DNA from: Caldisericaceae bacterium
GTDB taxonomy: Bacteria > Caldisericota > Caldisericia > Caldisericales > Caldisericaceae
Assembly: GCA_027023025.1 (NCBI GenBank)
Contig: JALVXB010000006.1
Span: forward strand, 1 to 59,040
Reading direction: 5' to 3'
DNA length: 59,040 nt
The notes under the pieces were generated by a model, which was given only the letters and a program-made list of their open reading frames with translations, did not search any database and was not told where the DNA came from. The translations under genes were made by a program, and so were the position numbers. This document shows positions 26,920-35,679 of this stretch, one piece after another. Position 1 is the first letter of the stretch, and each line of letters opens with the position of its first letter.

Positions 26920-27573
26920 ATGAAGAAAGCAATTACTACTTTGGTAATTTTCATTTTAGCACTTTGCCCGACTTCTTTTATGGTAAACGCAAAAACACTA
27001 CCAGGAAGTAGTAATATTCAGTATCCAGTTTTAATTAAGGAAACCGCCAAAACTATATCTTTGTCTGAAGCCATTTCGGGGCTTAAAAAAGCTGAAGGAT
27101 TAAACCGTCGCAAGGCTGTGGAATACATTATAAACAACGAAAAAGCATTTGAAAAGTTGCATCCAGAGCTTTTCACTTCCCATTCTAACATTTCTTCAGG
27201 GCACTACGAGTATGTGCAACTTTCTCGTTCTGAGTATTTTGGGCAGGTCCACTGGAAGCATTGCGGAATAGAGAGAAGCATGCCTATAGTTGTCCAGCAA
27301 TTTGTATATGCAGAAGTTTATGTTGACGAATCTTCCAGGCAATTCGTCTGGGTAAGCGATCCGTTTACTACACCAATTAGCGGTAGGTATACTTGGCACC
27401 CGACATATAACCATACGCGACAGGATTCACCTGCTCAATTCACAGCAATGAGCAACGGATATGCGGAAGTTTCTACAAGTTCTTCTATATTTTTCTGCTC
27501 TTTAGGAAGCACCTATTATTACAGGAAAGCCTGTGACTTTTCGATGTGGACTTATAACTTACGCAATTGGTGA
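26920..27573 (+). CDS. Exported protein of unknown function
   Basis: The 217-residue product has a signal peptide (about residues 1-24, ending VNA) and no lipobox. The N-terminal half is helical (LSEAISGLKKAEGLNRRKAVEYI). The C-terminal half is Ser/Thr/Tyr-rich and beta-like with several Trp and two Cys that could form a disulphide. I do not recognise the family. The ribosome site is weak (GGGAG, 12 bases from ATG). It is governed by the full cassette: ECF promoter, leader peptide, conserved block and proximal promoter. Confidence 0.65.
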   Translation: MKKAITTLVIFILALCPTSFMVNAKTLPGSSNIQYPVLIKETAKTISLSEAISGLKKAEGLNRRKAVEYIINNEKAFEKLHPELFTSHSNISSGHYEYVQLSRSEYFGQVHWKHCGIERSMPIVVQQFVYAEVYVDESSRQFVWVSDPFTTPISGRYTWHPTYNHTRQDSPAQFTAMSNGYAEVSTSSSIFFCSLGSTYYYRKACDFSMWTYNLRNW

Positions 27574-27633
27574 TGTTACAACCTGGCAAAGTTTTATTGG
27601 TAGAACATAAACTGTACCGAAACACAAACTCAT

Positions 27634-27661
27634 TTGAAAAGTTTTTTAAAGAAAGTGAAAT
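27634..27661 (+). promoter_or_regulatory. TTGCAA-family promoter (variant)
   Basis: TTGAAA, 16 bp beginning AGTTTT, TGAAAT. The preceding ACCGAAACACAAACTC matches the 3' end of leader cassette C, so this is a fragment of the cassette without its ECF part. Confidence 0.5.
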
Positions 27662-27717
27662 GGAAAAGGATTTTTAAAAGTTTTTTAATGCATTAAAAGT
27701 AACGAAAGGGGGGCGAG

Positions 27718-28227
27718 GTGAAATTTAAAAAGATATTTTTAGCCGTTTTAGCAATTGTGCTCGTCGTTATCTTAGCATCTGCTTTACTCGTGTATGGTTT
27801 GCTGAGGGTAAGACACTGGGAAGTTGCGTATTACGGAAAAAGTAACGGCGTTGCATGCGAAGTGCTCTACACTGAAACACCTTACCGCACGCTGAAGCAA
27901 TATCTTGCACACAGACATTCCTCGAACCCTTTGTACTACTGTGAAACCTGGATAAAGTTAGACAAGTCTATCGGCGGTGCGTACGACTTCAGAGTAGAAA
28001 ATTACGACCCTTATCCTGCGGTTCCCGCTGATACCTGGGTTAAAGTGGACAGCAGGTTTTGCACTCCAGACCTTAACAAACAGAAAACCTTCCTGCTGAG
28101 CGTAGCGTACCATTACGAAAAGTACGGCAAAGGCGTAGGCGTTGCAACTCTGGAAATGTCGCGCATAAGAAAACCGCCGTTTCTTCCGAAGTGTAAACCA
28201 GGGCATCCGTTTTCCTGGAACTTTTAA
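27718..28227 (+). CDS. Small membrane-anchored protein
   Basis: The 169-residue product starts at GTG behind GGGGGGCGAGG, with one membrane segment (about residues 5-25). The exported part is beta-rich, with repeated Tyr and Trp, three Cys (including CETW and FCTP) and a mature C-terminus ending in WNF. No family recognised. It has only a cassette-type proximal promoter and lacks its own ECF element; read-through from copy 8 is possible. Confidence 0.6.
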   Translation: MKFKKIFLAVLAIVLVVILASALLVYGLLRVRHWEVAYYGKSNGVACEVLYTETPYRTLKQYLAHRHSSNPLYYCETWIKLDKSIGGAYDFRVENYDPYPAVPADTWVKVDSRFCTPDLNKQKTFLLSVAYHYEKYGKGVGVATLEMSRIRKPPFLPKCKPGHPFSWNF

Positions 28228-28411
28228 CTTCGGTTATAAAACCAGAGCAAAGAATAGCGTAAAACCTACAGAAATGAGGAGAATAAAGCAGATTTGAGCA
28301 AAGAAAAGTGTTTATCCGTAAGGAAGCAGCATTTATTGATAAAATCGGAACAAATGGGCTTTGTAATGCAAAGTGTTTTTGTATCTTTACGATAATTTAA
28401 TGGAGGAGAAA

Positions 28412-29656
28412 ATGGCAAAGTTAAGTAAAGTTTTGATTGCAATGGTCGTAATAAGTATGCTCGTCGTTTTCTCTGGTTGCAACAATAAAACAAATACGGC
28501 AAGCCAGAATAAAAACCCGTCTAACCAGAGTGAGGCACAGATTGCTTCTCTCGTAAAGTGCAAAAAATCCGTTAACTTAGACGCCCTAAAGTACGACGAA
28601 GTTGCTATCCCAAAAGATTACCCGTCGGTTGCAGGAATTGCAGTTAGCGGAGATACTCTGTTTTTCTGCTCTGGCAGCGATAAGCCTTCAAAAAGTACTG
28701 CACCCTGCCTCACATACATAGAAAAGCTGTTCAGTTACAACTTAAAAACGAAAGAATTAAAAACCGTTGCAACAATTGACAGAGGTTTCATTCAGATAGA
28801 TTGGGTTAATGCCGATAACGATTGGGTCGTTTACAGAGAGATAAGGGACGAATACGGCGGGCCTGTGCGGATATACGCAATAAGTAGAGAGAGCAATGCA
28901 AAAACGCTCGTGTACGAAGAAAAAGGCTGCACAAACTGCAAAGGCGTAAGCTCCTCGCATACATTCAACTTAGACCTGTGGAAAGACTTCCTTGTTATGC
29001 CTCAAGTTTCGTTTGATGCGACGAAGAAAAACAAGAACGGTGAAGTAGAGGACGGCATTTTTCACAATTCAATAAAACTGCTGAACCTTAAGACGGGCAA
29101 AACGAAAGTAATATTTAGCAAGGCCTCGCCTCTCAGTTTAAGCGGGGCTATTTTCTCGGTAGGTGTCAATTCTTCCCACCTTATTTTTAACTATGCAGAG
29201 GGCGGGAAGCAGAGCATATACATTTACTCTTTTGATAGTGGCAACCTTAAGGACATTCTGGATGTCCCGATAAGAAAGGATACAAGTGGGGATAACAATT
29301 ACATTATGGATAAAGTTTTGCTTACTGAAGACGACTGCGTTATTTTTGATTACCCCGTTAACTTGCAGAAAAACACTTTCCTTAAAGTTATCGCTCCCAT
29401 TGAAAACATAAAACAAATGAAGTCTATTCCTATTAAATCTCCGTACTATTACCTTACCTTCCCGCAAATAGAGCTAAAAGATTACATCGTCTGGGCAAAC
29501 AGGAAGAGCGACACGCTTTACATTCTTAACAGAAATTCGGGCTGTTTGAAAACTATCGAGTTAGGAGTTGGGTATATGTGGATCGCAGATAGCAAACTTT
29601 TCTTTGTAAATAAAAAGTCTTTTGCCGTTGTGGACTTAAAGAAGAACGGGTTTTAA
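28412..29656 (+). CDS. Lipoprotein with predicted beta-propeller fold
   Basis: The product has 414 residues from the ATG at 28412, which follows GGAGGAG; an upstream in-frame ATG at 28373 would precede the ribosome site and bury the signal. The lipobox is VFSGC (about residues 18-22). The mature part shows repeating four-strand units with small turns (ISGDTLFFCSG, LFSYNLKTKEL, IYIYSFDSGNLK, DTLYILNRNSG), as in TolB/YncE-like propellers, so surface binding is a reasonable guess. Nothing catalytic is seen. The gene has no ECF element of its own. Confidence 0.65.
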   Translation: MAKLSKVLIAMVVISMLVVFSGCNNKTNTASQNKNPSNQSEAQIASLVKCKKSVNLDALKYDEVAIPKDYPSVAGIAVSGDTLFFCSGSDKPSKSTAPCLTYIEKLFSYNLKTKELKTVATIDRGFIQIDWVNADNDWVVYREIRDEYGGPVRIYAISRESNAKTLVYEEKGCTNCKGVSSSHTFNLDLWKDFLVMPQVSFDATKKNKNGEVEDGIFHNSIKLLNLKTGKTKVIFSKASPLSLSGAIFSVGVNSSHLIFNYAEGGKQSIYIYSFDSGNLKDILDVPIRKDTSGDNNYIMDKVLLTEDDCVIFDYPVNLQKNTFLKVIAPIENIKQMKSIPIKSPYYYLTFPQIELKDYIVWANRKSDTLYILNRNSGCLKTIELGVGYMWIADSKLFFVNKKSFAVVDLKKNGF

Positions 29657-29883
29657 GAGTGTAAAATTGGTTTTAAGTGTATATAATCTACAGAGAGGTA
29701 CAGATTAAAGAATTAAAAAACTTTTAAGCGGAATAAATTTTACACGCACGGGAAGCATTGTGATAGCAGTTTGAAAAAAAGCGTAGCGCAATAAAAGTGC
29801 TTAATACAATTTTTAAAGTGTGCATACCAAACTGCATACTGACTGTGTGTTAACTGTTCTGTTCGTGTTAAGAAAGGAGAAAT

Positions 29884-31236
29884 ATGAAACTACTTAAACT
29901 GCAATTTGCACAGACATTTGCACGGAAGGGCAAAGGCTTTATACTCGTGCTGATTTTACTTTCGGCCGGGCTTTTGCTCGGAGCGTTCTCGTACGGCAGA
30001 ATCAGTGCGAAGATAGCACTGGACGAGGAGGCGTCTAAACTCGGAGCAGAAACATCTTTTGTATTGCAAAGGGGAGATAGCGGCGTATGGAAAGAGGTGC
30101 ACGACACCTTCACGAGCAGTACGGAGAATTGCCCCGTTTCCGTCGCAATTCCAGAGGATAAAAGCAGTGTGGTGCTCGTAATAACGGCAGACGGAAAACT
30201 CTTTCACTCGCTGGATTACGGGCGGCACTTTTCGCAGGTTGCGGACCTTGGCTACCATAGCCTCACACCTGCAGGCGGAACTCAACGGTGCAAAGTTGCG
30301 TGCGGCACTTCCGGGGTTGCTTACCTGTTTGCAAAAAACGACGACTCTTCAACAATTGGGTTAAGCGAAGATTACGGAAAGACATTCCGTTTCGAGAAAC
30401 TCGACTTTGCCGTTTCAGATGTTTTTACGCTGAGTGCTTCAAAGGACACCGTTTACTTTACTTTTCCAGAGCGCGTGTACTTTAGCAAAAAGCAAAGCAG
30501 TATGTCAGAGGGGTGCTCCGGCTTCGACTTTGCTAAAAACGCCTTCGTGAAGGTTTCGGGTTTTTACCCGGGTAATTATTGGGCAACTGCTGGCATTGCG
30601 CCGGTGCACGCTTACGGAAGCAGTTTATACTTCTCGTTTGCAAACAACGAAGGTGTAATATACAGGACGAGCGCTTCAGAAGATGCTTCTGGAGTTAAAT
30701 TTTACGGAGGCTTTAACTCTCCGCTCGTGCAGACTTTTTCAAAAGTTGGGGACTTCTGCGTGGAAGACAACGGCCAGACGATTATTGCAACGGACTGTGG
30801 GATATTTTCTGTAGATGTTTCTGATGACGCAAAACACGGGAAAGTAGAAAGTATAAACAAAGTCCTTGCAGGAAGTAAGTCGCTGGAAGTAACGAAGAAC
30901 ATTTTAATAAAGCCTGACAAACTGGTGTACGATAAAGAACACAAAACGGTTTTTATGTCGACTGAATCAAACGGGTTATTTGCAGGTTTGCACTATAAAG
31001 GAACGCTTTACTGGGTGGCTGTCCCCGTTTTTGGGAATGTAAATTTATACTCTGCAGAAAACACGGACTGGGCAAGAAACCCCCTTTCTGTGAAAAATCG
31101 CTTTTTGCTTTCCCCGCTCTCTCAGCAGTCGCCGCCTCTGTCCGTTTACGACTTTGCAATTTCACACTCGCCTTACCGCATATACCTTGCAACAAACTAC
31201 GGATTGGCCGTGCTTAAACTCAAAGAATTCCACTGA
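29884..31236 (+). CDS. Membrane-anchored BNR/sortilin-like beta-propeller protein
   Basis: The 450-residue product has a signal anchor (about residues 19-40). The exported part has BNR-type repeats, e.g. HSLDYGRHFSQV (about 100), LSEDYGKTFRFE (about 160), and further propeller-like strands to the C-terminus. Such propellers bind glycans or proteins in other families; no sialidase catalytic residues are evident. AAGGAG precedes the ATG. The 227-base upstream gap has a TATAAT near 29693 but no convincing -35 and no ECF element. It resembles the propeller part of the 44550-46754 protein. Confidence 0.65.
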   Translation: MKLLKLQFAQTFARKGKGFILVLILLSAGLLLGAFSYGRISAKIALDEEASKLGAETSFVLQRGDSGVWKEVHDTFTSSTENCPVSVAIPEDKSSVVLVITADGKLFHSLDYGRHFSQVADLGYHSLTPAGGTQRCKVACGTSGVAYLFAKNDDSSTIGLSEDYGKTFRFEKLDFAVSDVFTLSASKDTVYFTFPERVYFSKKQSSMSEGCSGFDFAKNAFVKVSGFYPGNYWATAGIAPVHAYGSSLYFSFANNEGVIYRTSASEDASGVKFYGGFNSPLVQTFSKVGDFCVEDNGQTIIATDCGIFSVDVSDDAKHGKVESINKVLAGSKSLEVTKNILIKPDKLVYDKEHKTVFMSTESNGLFAGLHYKGTLYWVAVPVFGNVNLYSAENTDWARNPLSVKNRFLLSPLSQQSPPLSVYDFAISHSPYRIYLATNYGLAVLKLKEFH

Positions 31237-31418
31237 TCCGGGGCCGTACACGATAAGCAACGCGTGGCAATAGTGGGGAGCAACCTTTGTTAGGAAAGTA
31301 CGCTGCGCAAAATGCGGAAGCGCATCTTACACATAACATACGGTTCAACTGTGCGGCACTTGCTCAAACGGCATTCGTTAAAATCTTACAAAATTCTTCG
31401 TTGATTTTACGAAAATCG
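31237..31418. other. Intergenic region before ECF copy 9
   Basis: The first 140 bases after the propeller gene show no gene, terminator or dispersed repeat. From about 31380 the conserved upstream block of ECF copy 9 begins. Confidence 0.3.
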
Positions 31419-31446
31419 TGAAACTTTTTGTTGAGTTTTCCGTCTA
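31419..31446 (+). promoter_or_regulatory. ECF-type promoter, copy 9
   Basis: TGAAAC, 16 bp (TTTTTGTTGAGTTTTC), CGTCTA, then TTGTATAGAG. Start of cassette C. No CTCTGAG repeat array precedes it. Confidence 0.72.
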
Positions 31447-31649
31447 TTGTATAGAGAGAAATTTAAGTAAAAATTATAAAACATTTAGTGAAAATCTTAT
31501 CTAAACCATAATTGGAACATTATGAGTAAATTGTGCAAACGAATAGTGCGAAATCAATAAAGCTTTTATCAGGTTTATGTGGTACAAAAGGCTGCATAAA
31601 ATTACAATTTTCTGTATTAAAAAAATTTTTCACTTTTTTCATAAAACTA

Positions 31650-31676
31650 TTGACAAGAGAGAGTATAAAATATGTA
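31650..31676 (+). promoter_or_regulatory. Sigma70-type promoter of the cassette C leader
   Basis: TTGACA, then AGAGAGAG and TATAAAATATGTA. A 15-bp spacing gives TATGTA as -10. Compared with 37903-37930, an 8-bp AGAGATAG-type unit is missing, bringing TATAAA too close. Confidence 0.5.
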
Positions 31677-31692
31677 CAAGGAGGTGGTGTAT

Positions 31693-31725
31693 ATGAATGT
31701 AGGTGGCATAAAAATTAACTGCTGA
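31693..31725 (+). CDS. Leader peptide, cassette C (10 aa)
   Basis: Encodes MNVGGIKINC with TGA stop, behind AAGGAGGTGG. Confidence 0.55.
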   Translation: MNVGGIKINC

Positions 31726-31741
31726 GCAAAGGTAAATGTGC

Positions 31742-31879
31742 ACCAGAGTATCGAGTGCAAATTGCCTTTGCAGATTTTACGGAACCGCTCCTCGAACCTG
31801 TTAACCACAGTACCAAAACCTGAACCTCAATAAGTGCTTTGCAAATGAAGCGAAAAATCACACCGAAACACAAACTCGT
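31742..31879 (+). ncRNA. Conserved leader block, cassette C
   Basis: GCAAATTGCCTTTGC hairpin, GCTCCTCGAACCTGTTAACC, GTACCAAAACCTGAACCTC and AAGTGCTTTGCAAATGAAGC. GTAC/GTGC arms can still pair through a G-U. Closest to cassette D in its 3' part. Confidence 0.45.
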
Positions 31880-31907
31880 TTGCAAAGTTTTGAAAAGAAA
31901 GTAAAAT
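31880..31907 (+). promoter_or_regulatory. TTGCAA-family promoter
   Basis: TTGCAA, 16 bp beginning AGTTTT, TAAAAT, then GAAAGGAG before the ATG at 31931. Confidence 0.6.
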
Positions 31908-31930
31908 TTGAAAGGAGATAAAGGAGAAAA

Positions 31931-32032
31931 ATGACTAAAAAAGTAATTATTGCTATTATTTTGTCGGTGTTGTTAGTCCTCGTAGTTATGATCGTGCTAT
32001 TTTCTGGTGTTAGTTTCGCTCCGCAATTTTAG
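31931..32032 (+). CDS. 33-residue hydrophobic membrane peptide
   Basis: MTKK, then one hydrophobic span of about 22 residues, then the short end SFAPQF and TAG. Its first 18 residues closely match the signal peptide of the 38215 product (KKxIIxIILSVLLV), so it may be the remnant of a related exported protein whose mature part is lost. But a very similar-looking 33-residue peptide also occurs right behind the 38215 gene (39003-39104), which leaves open a real small membrane protein. It has the complete regulatory cassette and good ribosome sites. The 158 bases after it hold no gene. Confidence 0.5.
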   Translation: MTKKVIIAIILSVLLVLVVMIVLFSGVSFAPQF

Positions 32033-32212
32033 AATTTATACAGGATAAGTTGCTTATATTAGCACTTTCTATTTTGCGAGAGGGCTGCACAGGATACGGC
32101 AGTGTTACTAAAGGCCTGCTCTGCTACTTTTATTGCACAACCCGGACGATTCTTCAAATTTTAGCGGTTTGTGTAAAGAGTGCAAAAAACTTTAAAAATT
32201 CTTCCAGAATCG

Positions 32213-32240
32213 CGGAACTTTTTCGTGAGTTTTCCGTCTA
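32213..32240 (+). promoter_or_regulatory. ECF-type promoter, copy 10
   Basis: CGGAAC, 16 bp, CGTCTA, then ATGTATAGAGG. It lies about 35 bases before the GTG start at 32275 with no other promoter between. Confidence 0.75.
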
Positions 32241-32274
32241 ATGTATAGAGGCGCACTTTTCAGGGAGGCGAAAA

Positions 32275-33288
32275 GTGAAAAAATTACTTGCCGCTGTTTT
32301 GCTTATTTGCGTGATTTTTACTGCAATTGGGCTTGCAAACGCCCGCGTGTTCGACTTTCGCACGCACAAAAACCGGCCGTCTACTATAAGCGGATTGTCC
32401 GTTGACAACCTGCCGCACCTGTACTACTGCAGCACGGCAGAATACGGCTACTCTGGCATATTTGTGGGCGATACGGTAAAAGTTTCCGGCACCGTAAAAG
32501 GCCCGCAAAAAAGCGTTGATGTGGAGTTTCCTTCAGGAAAAAAGGTAAAAATTCCCGTTTCAAACCACTACTTTGAGAAGGTGATTACATTTAACGAAGA
32601 GGGGCAGTACAAAATAAACGGCGAACCGTTCGAGGTGGACTACAGGGCGATTATCCTGCCACCCACGAAAACGGCAAAGGACATCCTGCACTACGAATGC
32701 GCGGCGAACGACGAGTACACGAAGACTTTCGTAAACTGGAACAATGCGTGCGTTGCAGAGGAAGGGAAAAGCAGCACTGCGCACCTGCTTATCGTGGACA
32801 GAAACGGAAACCCCATACCGAACCTCAGGGGGCGAAAGTTTACGACGGATAAGTACGGCACTACTGAAGTACCGTTTTCTTCGCGGGCGATAACCGTATA
32901 CGGCAACATAAAGGCAGTAGAATACGACAAAGTCGTGTTTGACAGAAAAGGCAATGTCGTTTATTCCACTATAAAGAATAAGCCGCTCAGTGCACTTTAC
33001 GAAGACGGGCAACTTTTCGTTGACATTTACGCGTTTATTGATTACGCTTCTTTCCGTTGCTACACCGTTCCCAAAAAAGACATAGAAGTAGGCAAATCGT
33101 ACATCCGCTTTGTGCCTTCGGATGCTGCATATCCTGCAAAGGTTATTGAAAAAGACGGCAAAGTATACGCGAACATAGAGGCGCTGCTTGCAATCGTTAA
33201 CAGTTTGCCAATCGATGTGCGCGGCGTTTCCGTGCGCTACTACACGGACAGGACGGAAGTTTACATCGTAAGGGATAATGTGGCGTGA
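32275..33288 (+). CDS. Exported protein of the FPSGKK-domain family
   Basis: The 337-residue product starts at GTG behind GGGAGGC and has a signal peptide (about residues 1-23, ending ANA). Residues about 45-140 form the domain I call the FPSGKK domain: YGYSGIFVGDTVKVSG, VEFPSGKKVKIPV, FEKVITFNEEGQYKI, FEVDYRAI. Then a second Ig- or transthyretin-like module (LLIVDRNGNPIPNL ... ITVYGN) and a C-terminal stalk-like part (DGKVYANIEALLAIVN). The same order occurs in the IS-split gene next door and in the products at 44550 and 49146. Unlike them it lacks a PEGA domain and lipobox. The stop overlaps the next start (GTGA), so both lipoprotein and this protein are co-translated. Confidence 0.7.
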   Translation: MKKLLAAVLLICVIFTAIGLANARVFDFRTHKNRPSTISGLSVDNLPHLYYCSTAEYGYSGIFVGDTVKVSGTVKGPQKSVDVEFPSGKKVKIPVSNHYFEKVITFNEEGQYKINGEPFEVDYRAIILPPTKTAKDILHYECAANDEYTKTFVNWNNACVAEEGKSSTAHLLIVDRNGNPIPNLRGRKFTTDKYGTTEVPFSSRAITVYGNIKAVEYDKVVFDRKGNVVYSTIKNKPLSALYEDGQLFVDIYAFIDYASFRCYTVPKKDIEVGKSYIRFVPSDAAYPAKVIEKDGKVYANIEALLAIVNSLPIDVRGVSVRYYTDRTEVYIVRDNVA

Positions 33289-33673
33289 GCGATGTGAAAA
33301 AGATAGTTGTAATTTCGGTTCTTCTTTTGATTTTTGCCGGCACTTTCGCTGGATGTGCACGGCACACGGCAACGGTTAAAGTGGATTCCATCCCGAGCGG
33401 CGCAACGGTGTCGGTAAACGGCAAAGAAAAGGGTACGACTCCCCTCGTGCTCACGCTTCCTTACGGCAGGTATAAAGTAAGTGCAGAAAAGGAAGGATAC
33501 GGAAGTAAGCAAACTGAAGTCGTCGTGGACAAGCCAAGTGTCGTCGTAAACATTAATATTGGGCAAACTGCAGCTAAAAAGTTTAACATTACGATTTCCG
33601 ATAGCCCCCGCGCTCCTTACGATCCCCAGCACTATACGGTTTATCTGGACGGGCACTTTGCAGGTGTTACGAC
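33285..33673 (+). pseudogene. PEGA lipoprotein gene, 5' part (split by an IS)
   Basis: The GTG start overlaps the stop of the upstream gene. A signal with lipobox FAGC (about residues 18-24) is followed by a PEGA domain (VKVDSIPSGATVSVNGKEKG ... LPYGRYKVSAEKEGYG) and the start of a second PEGA domain (YTVYLDGHFAGVTT). There the IS begins, and the frame runs eight codons into it before a stop. Joined to 35680-36694, the frame is continuous, giving a 467-residue protein. The truncated product may still be made as a one-PEGA lipoprotein. Confidence 0.85.
33666..33673 (+). repeat. Target site duplication, left copy
   Basis: GTTACGAC, repeated exactly at 35672-35679 on the other side of the IS. 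Confidence 0.85.
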
Positions 33674-33726
33674 CCTAAATCCCTATCATCTTAACTATTA
33701 ATTCATAGAAATCTCGTATAAACCTA

Positions 33727-33754
33727 TTGACTTTGTTATTTATATAGTTATCAT
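33727..33754 (+). promoter_or_regulatory. Promoter of the transposase gene
   Basis: TTGACT, 16 bp, TATCAT. The -10 box ends 6 bases before the ATG at 33761, and no ribosome site is present, so the mRNA should be leaderless. Confidence 0.6.
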
Positions 33755-33760
33755 ATCGTT

Positions 33761-35650
33761 ATGAGCTATATTGTGAAGCAAAAAAGAGGAAACAGTATAT
33801 ACGTATATAGGGCAACAAGTTATTGGGATAAAGAGAAAAACCAGCCCAGACAGAAGAGGGAATACCTTGGAAGGATAGATACTGTAAGTGGGGAGTTCAT
33901 TAAGTCAACAGGGATAAAAGGCAAGAAAGCAATGAGTATGATGCCAAAGACATCAAAGGACTATGGCAATATATACCTGCTTGATAAGATAAGTGAGAAG
34001 ATAGGGTTAAAAGAGATACTCAAGGAGATATATCCATACAGATGGAACAGCATCCTATCCCTTGCATTTTTTGCCATAAGTGAGAGTTCTCCATTCTATC
34101 TCTTTGAACAGTGGAAGGCACATACATACATCAAAGGGCTGAGGAATATCTCTTCTCAGTCAATAAGTAGGCTGTTAAAAGAATTAGGCAGATTGGATAG
34201 ACTTCAGTTAGATTTCTCTATCAATTGGTGTATTAAGAAAGGAGATACCAGTGCTTTAATCTTTGACATTACATCTATATCATCCTATTCAGAACTTATG
34301 GAACTTGTTCAATGGGGATACAACAGAGATAAGGAGCACTTACCACAGATTAACATAGGTGTGGTATTTGGAGAGCCTTCTTCTCTTCCTCTCTTCTATT
34401 CTGTATATCCTGGCAGCATACCTGATATTGTGACACTAAAGAATATAGTTCTTAGACTAAACAAGTTTCATATTAAAATTCACCTATTTATTCTTGATAG
34501 AGGCTTCTACAGCAGAAGTAACATAGAGCTATTGGACAACAACAATATCTCATTCCTTATGCCTATCTCCTTTTCAACAAACATTGCAAAGTCTATCATA
34601 GAGAAACATAAAAGCACAATATCCTCTCCGTCAAACTCATTCCTTATTAATGGAAAGGTTGTATACGGAGAGGAAGACAGCATAGAGATCTGTGTAGGAG
34701 AATGCAGAGGAAATGGTAGAAACAAAGAGAAAGAAGATATGAAAGATAAAGAAGTAAGTAAAAACAATGGTAAAGGGAACAATGACAGCAGCAAAGAAGT
34801 AACTAACAATGAAGGTATCAGTAGTAATAACAATGACGATAGCAATAAACATCAGAATACAAGCATTATTAAGCTAAAGGCATTCATCTATTACGATGAA
34901 GAAAGGGAATCTACTGAAAAACAGAGGTTTATGAAGCACTTATTGGAAGTAGAAGATGAAGTATACCTCAGGCATAGAGAAAAACCATTCAAAAGTATAG
35001 ACGAAGTAAAGGAATGGATGGATAGAAAGTCCAAAGAGTTTGGTATGTCTAATATATCCAAGTACTTTGACGTGCAGATAAAACAAATAGAGGTAAAAGG
35101 AATTAAAGGAGAAAAAAGAGAAGTTAGAAGAGAAGATAAAGGAGCAAACAACAATGAAAACAACGAAGATAAAGGAAGAGAAGACAAGGAAATTAACCAT
35201 AACAGCAATATATCATTAAAGATCATAAAGAATGAGAGGTTCATATTGAATAAACTCAGTAGGGGTGGTATGACGATTCTCATCACGAATGATAATGCAT
35301 TAAACAAAGAAAAGGCACTTTCTCTATACAGGAGAAGAAACAATGTTGAAATGATATTCAATGTATTGAAAAACAGGTTGGATGGAGGAAGATTAAGAAC
35401 TCATTCCACTGATGCAGCGTCGGGGAAGTTATTCCTTCTTTTTATCTCTTTGATTCTTTACAGTGCACTGGATAAGCTAATGAGGGATAAAAAGGTATAC
35501 AACAAATATACAATCAGTGAGTTATTGGAAATGCTTAAGAATATCCGTATTGTTAAATTGCAATCAGGTCTCACTTATCTTACAGAGGTACCTAAGAAAG
35601 CAAAAGATATCTTCAAACTATTCGGCATTGAACCATTAGACTCCCCATAG
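33761..35650 (+). CDS. Transposase, IS4 superfamily DDE type
   Basis: The 629-residue protein starts MSYIVKQKRGNSIYVYRA and REYLGRID, the usual opening of IS1634-type transposases. Catalytic triad candidates are Asp169 (LIFDITSIS), Asp246 (FILDRGFYS) and Glu530 within YRRRNNVEMIFNVLK, the Y-(2)-R-(3)-E-(6)-K signature of the IS4 superfamily. Two hydrophilic inserts rich in Asn, Lys, Glu and Ser (about 320-370 and 450-490) interrupt the fold and make it longer than usual; they look like simple-sequence expansions. The frame is intact, so the element may be active. Confidence 0.9.
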   Translation: MSYIVKQKRGNSIYVYRATSYWDKEKNQPRQKREYLGRIDTVSGEFIKSTGIKGKKAMSMMPKTSKDYGNIYLLDKISEKIGLKEILKEIYPYRWNSILSLAFFAISESSPFYLFEQWKAHTYIKGLRNISSQSISRLLKELGRLDRLQLDFSINWCIKKGDTSALIFDITSISSYSELMELVQWGYNRDKEHLPQINIGVVFGEPSSLPLFYSVYPGSIPDIVTLKNIVLRLNKFHIKIHLFILDRGFYSRSNIELLDNNNISFLMPISFSTNIAKSIIEKHKSTISSPSNSFLINGKVVYGEEDSIEICVGECRGNGRNKEKEDMKDKEVSKNNGKGNNDSSKEVTNNEGISSNNNDDSNKHQNTSIIKLKAFIYYDEERESTEKQRFMKHLLEVEDEVYLRHREKPFKSIDEVKEWMDRKSKEFGMSNISKYFDVQIKQIEVKGIKGEKREVRREDKGANNNENNEDKGREDKEINHNSNISLKIIKNERFILNKLSRGGMTILITNDNALNKEKALSLYRRRNNVEMIFNVLKNRLDGGRLRTHSTDAASGKLFLLFISLILYSALDKLMRDKKVYNKYTISELLEMLKNIRIVKLQSGLTYLTEVPKKAKDIFKLFGIEPLDSP

Positions 35651-35671
35651 TTATCAAAAAGAGGATTTGGG

Positions 35672-35679
35672 GTTACGAC
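35672..35679 (+). repeat. Target site duplication, right copy
   Basis: GTTACGAC, identical to 33666-33673. Confidence 0.85.

Larger units (their letters stand above)
33674..35671 (+). mobile_element. Insertion sequence, IS4 superfamily (IS1634-like), 1998 bp
   Basis: Ends are short imperfect inverted repeats: CCTAAATCCCTATCATC on the left, and CCCAAATCCTC read inward on the right. It is flanked by the 8-bp duplication GTTACGAC, and encodes one transposase. It is visibly more AT-rich and has different codon choice than its neighbours. Intact ends, intact transposase and an exact duplication point to recent insertion. The family call rests on the transposase; 8 bp is longer than I recall for IS1634 members. 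Confidence 0.9.

Noticed and set aside
34507-35361. Minus-strand open frames opposite the transposase
   Set aside because: Shadows of the Ser/Asn/Lys-rich transposase coding strand.
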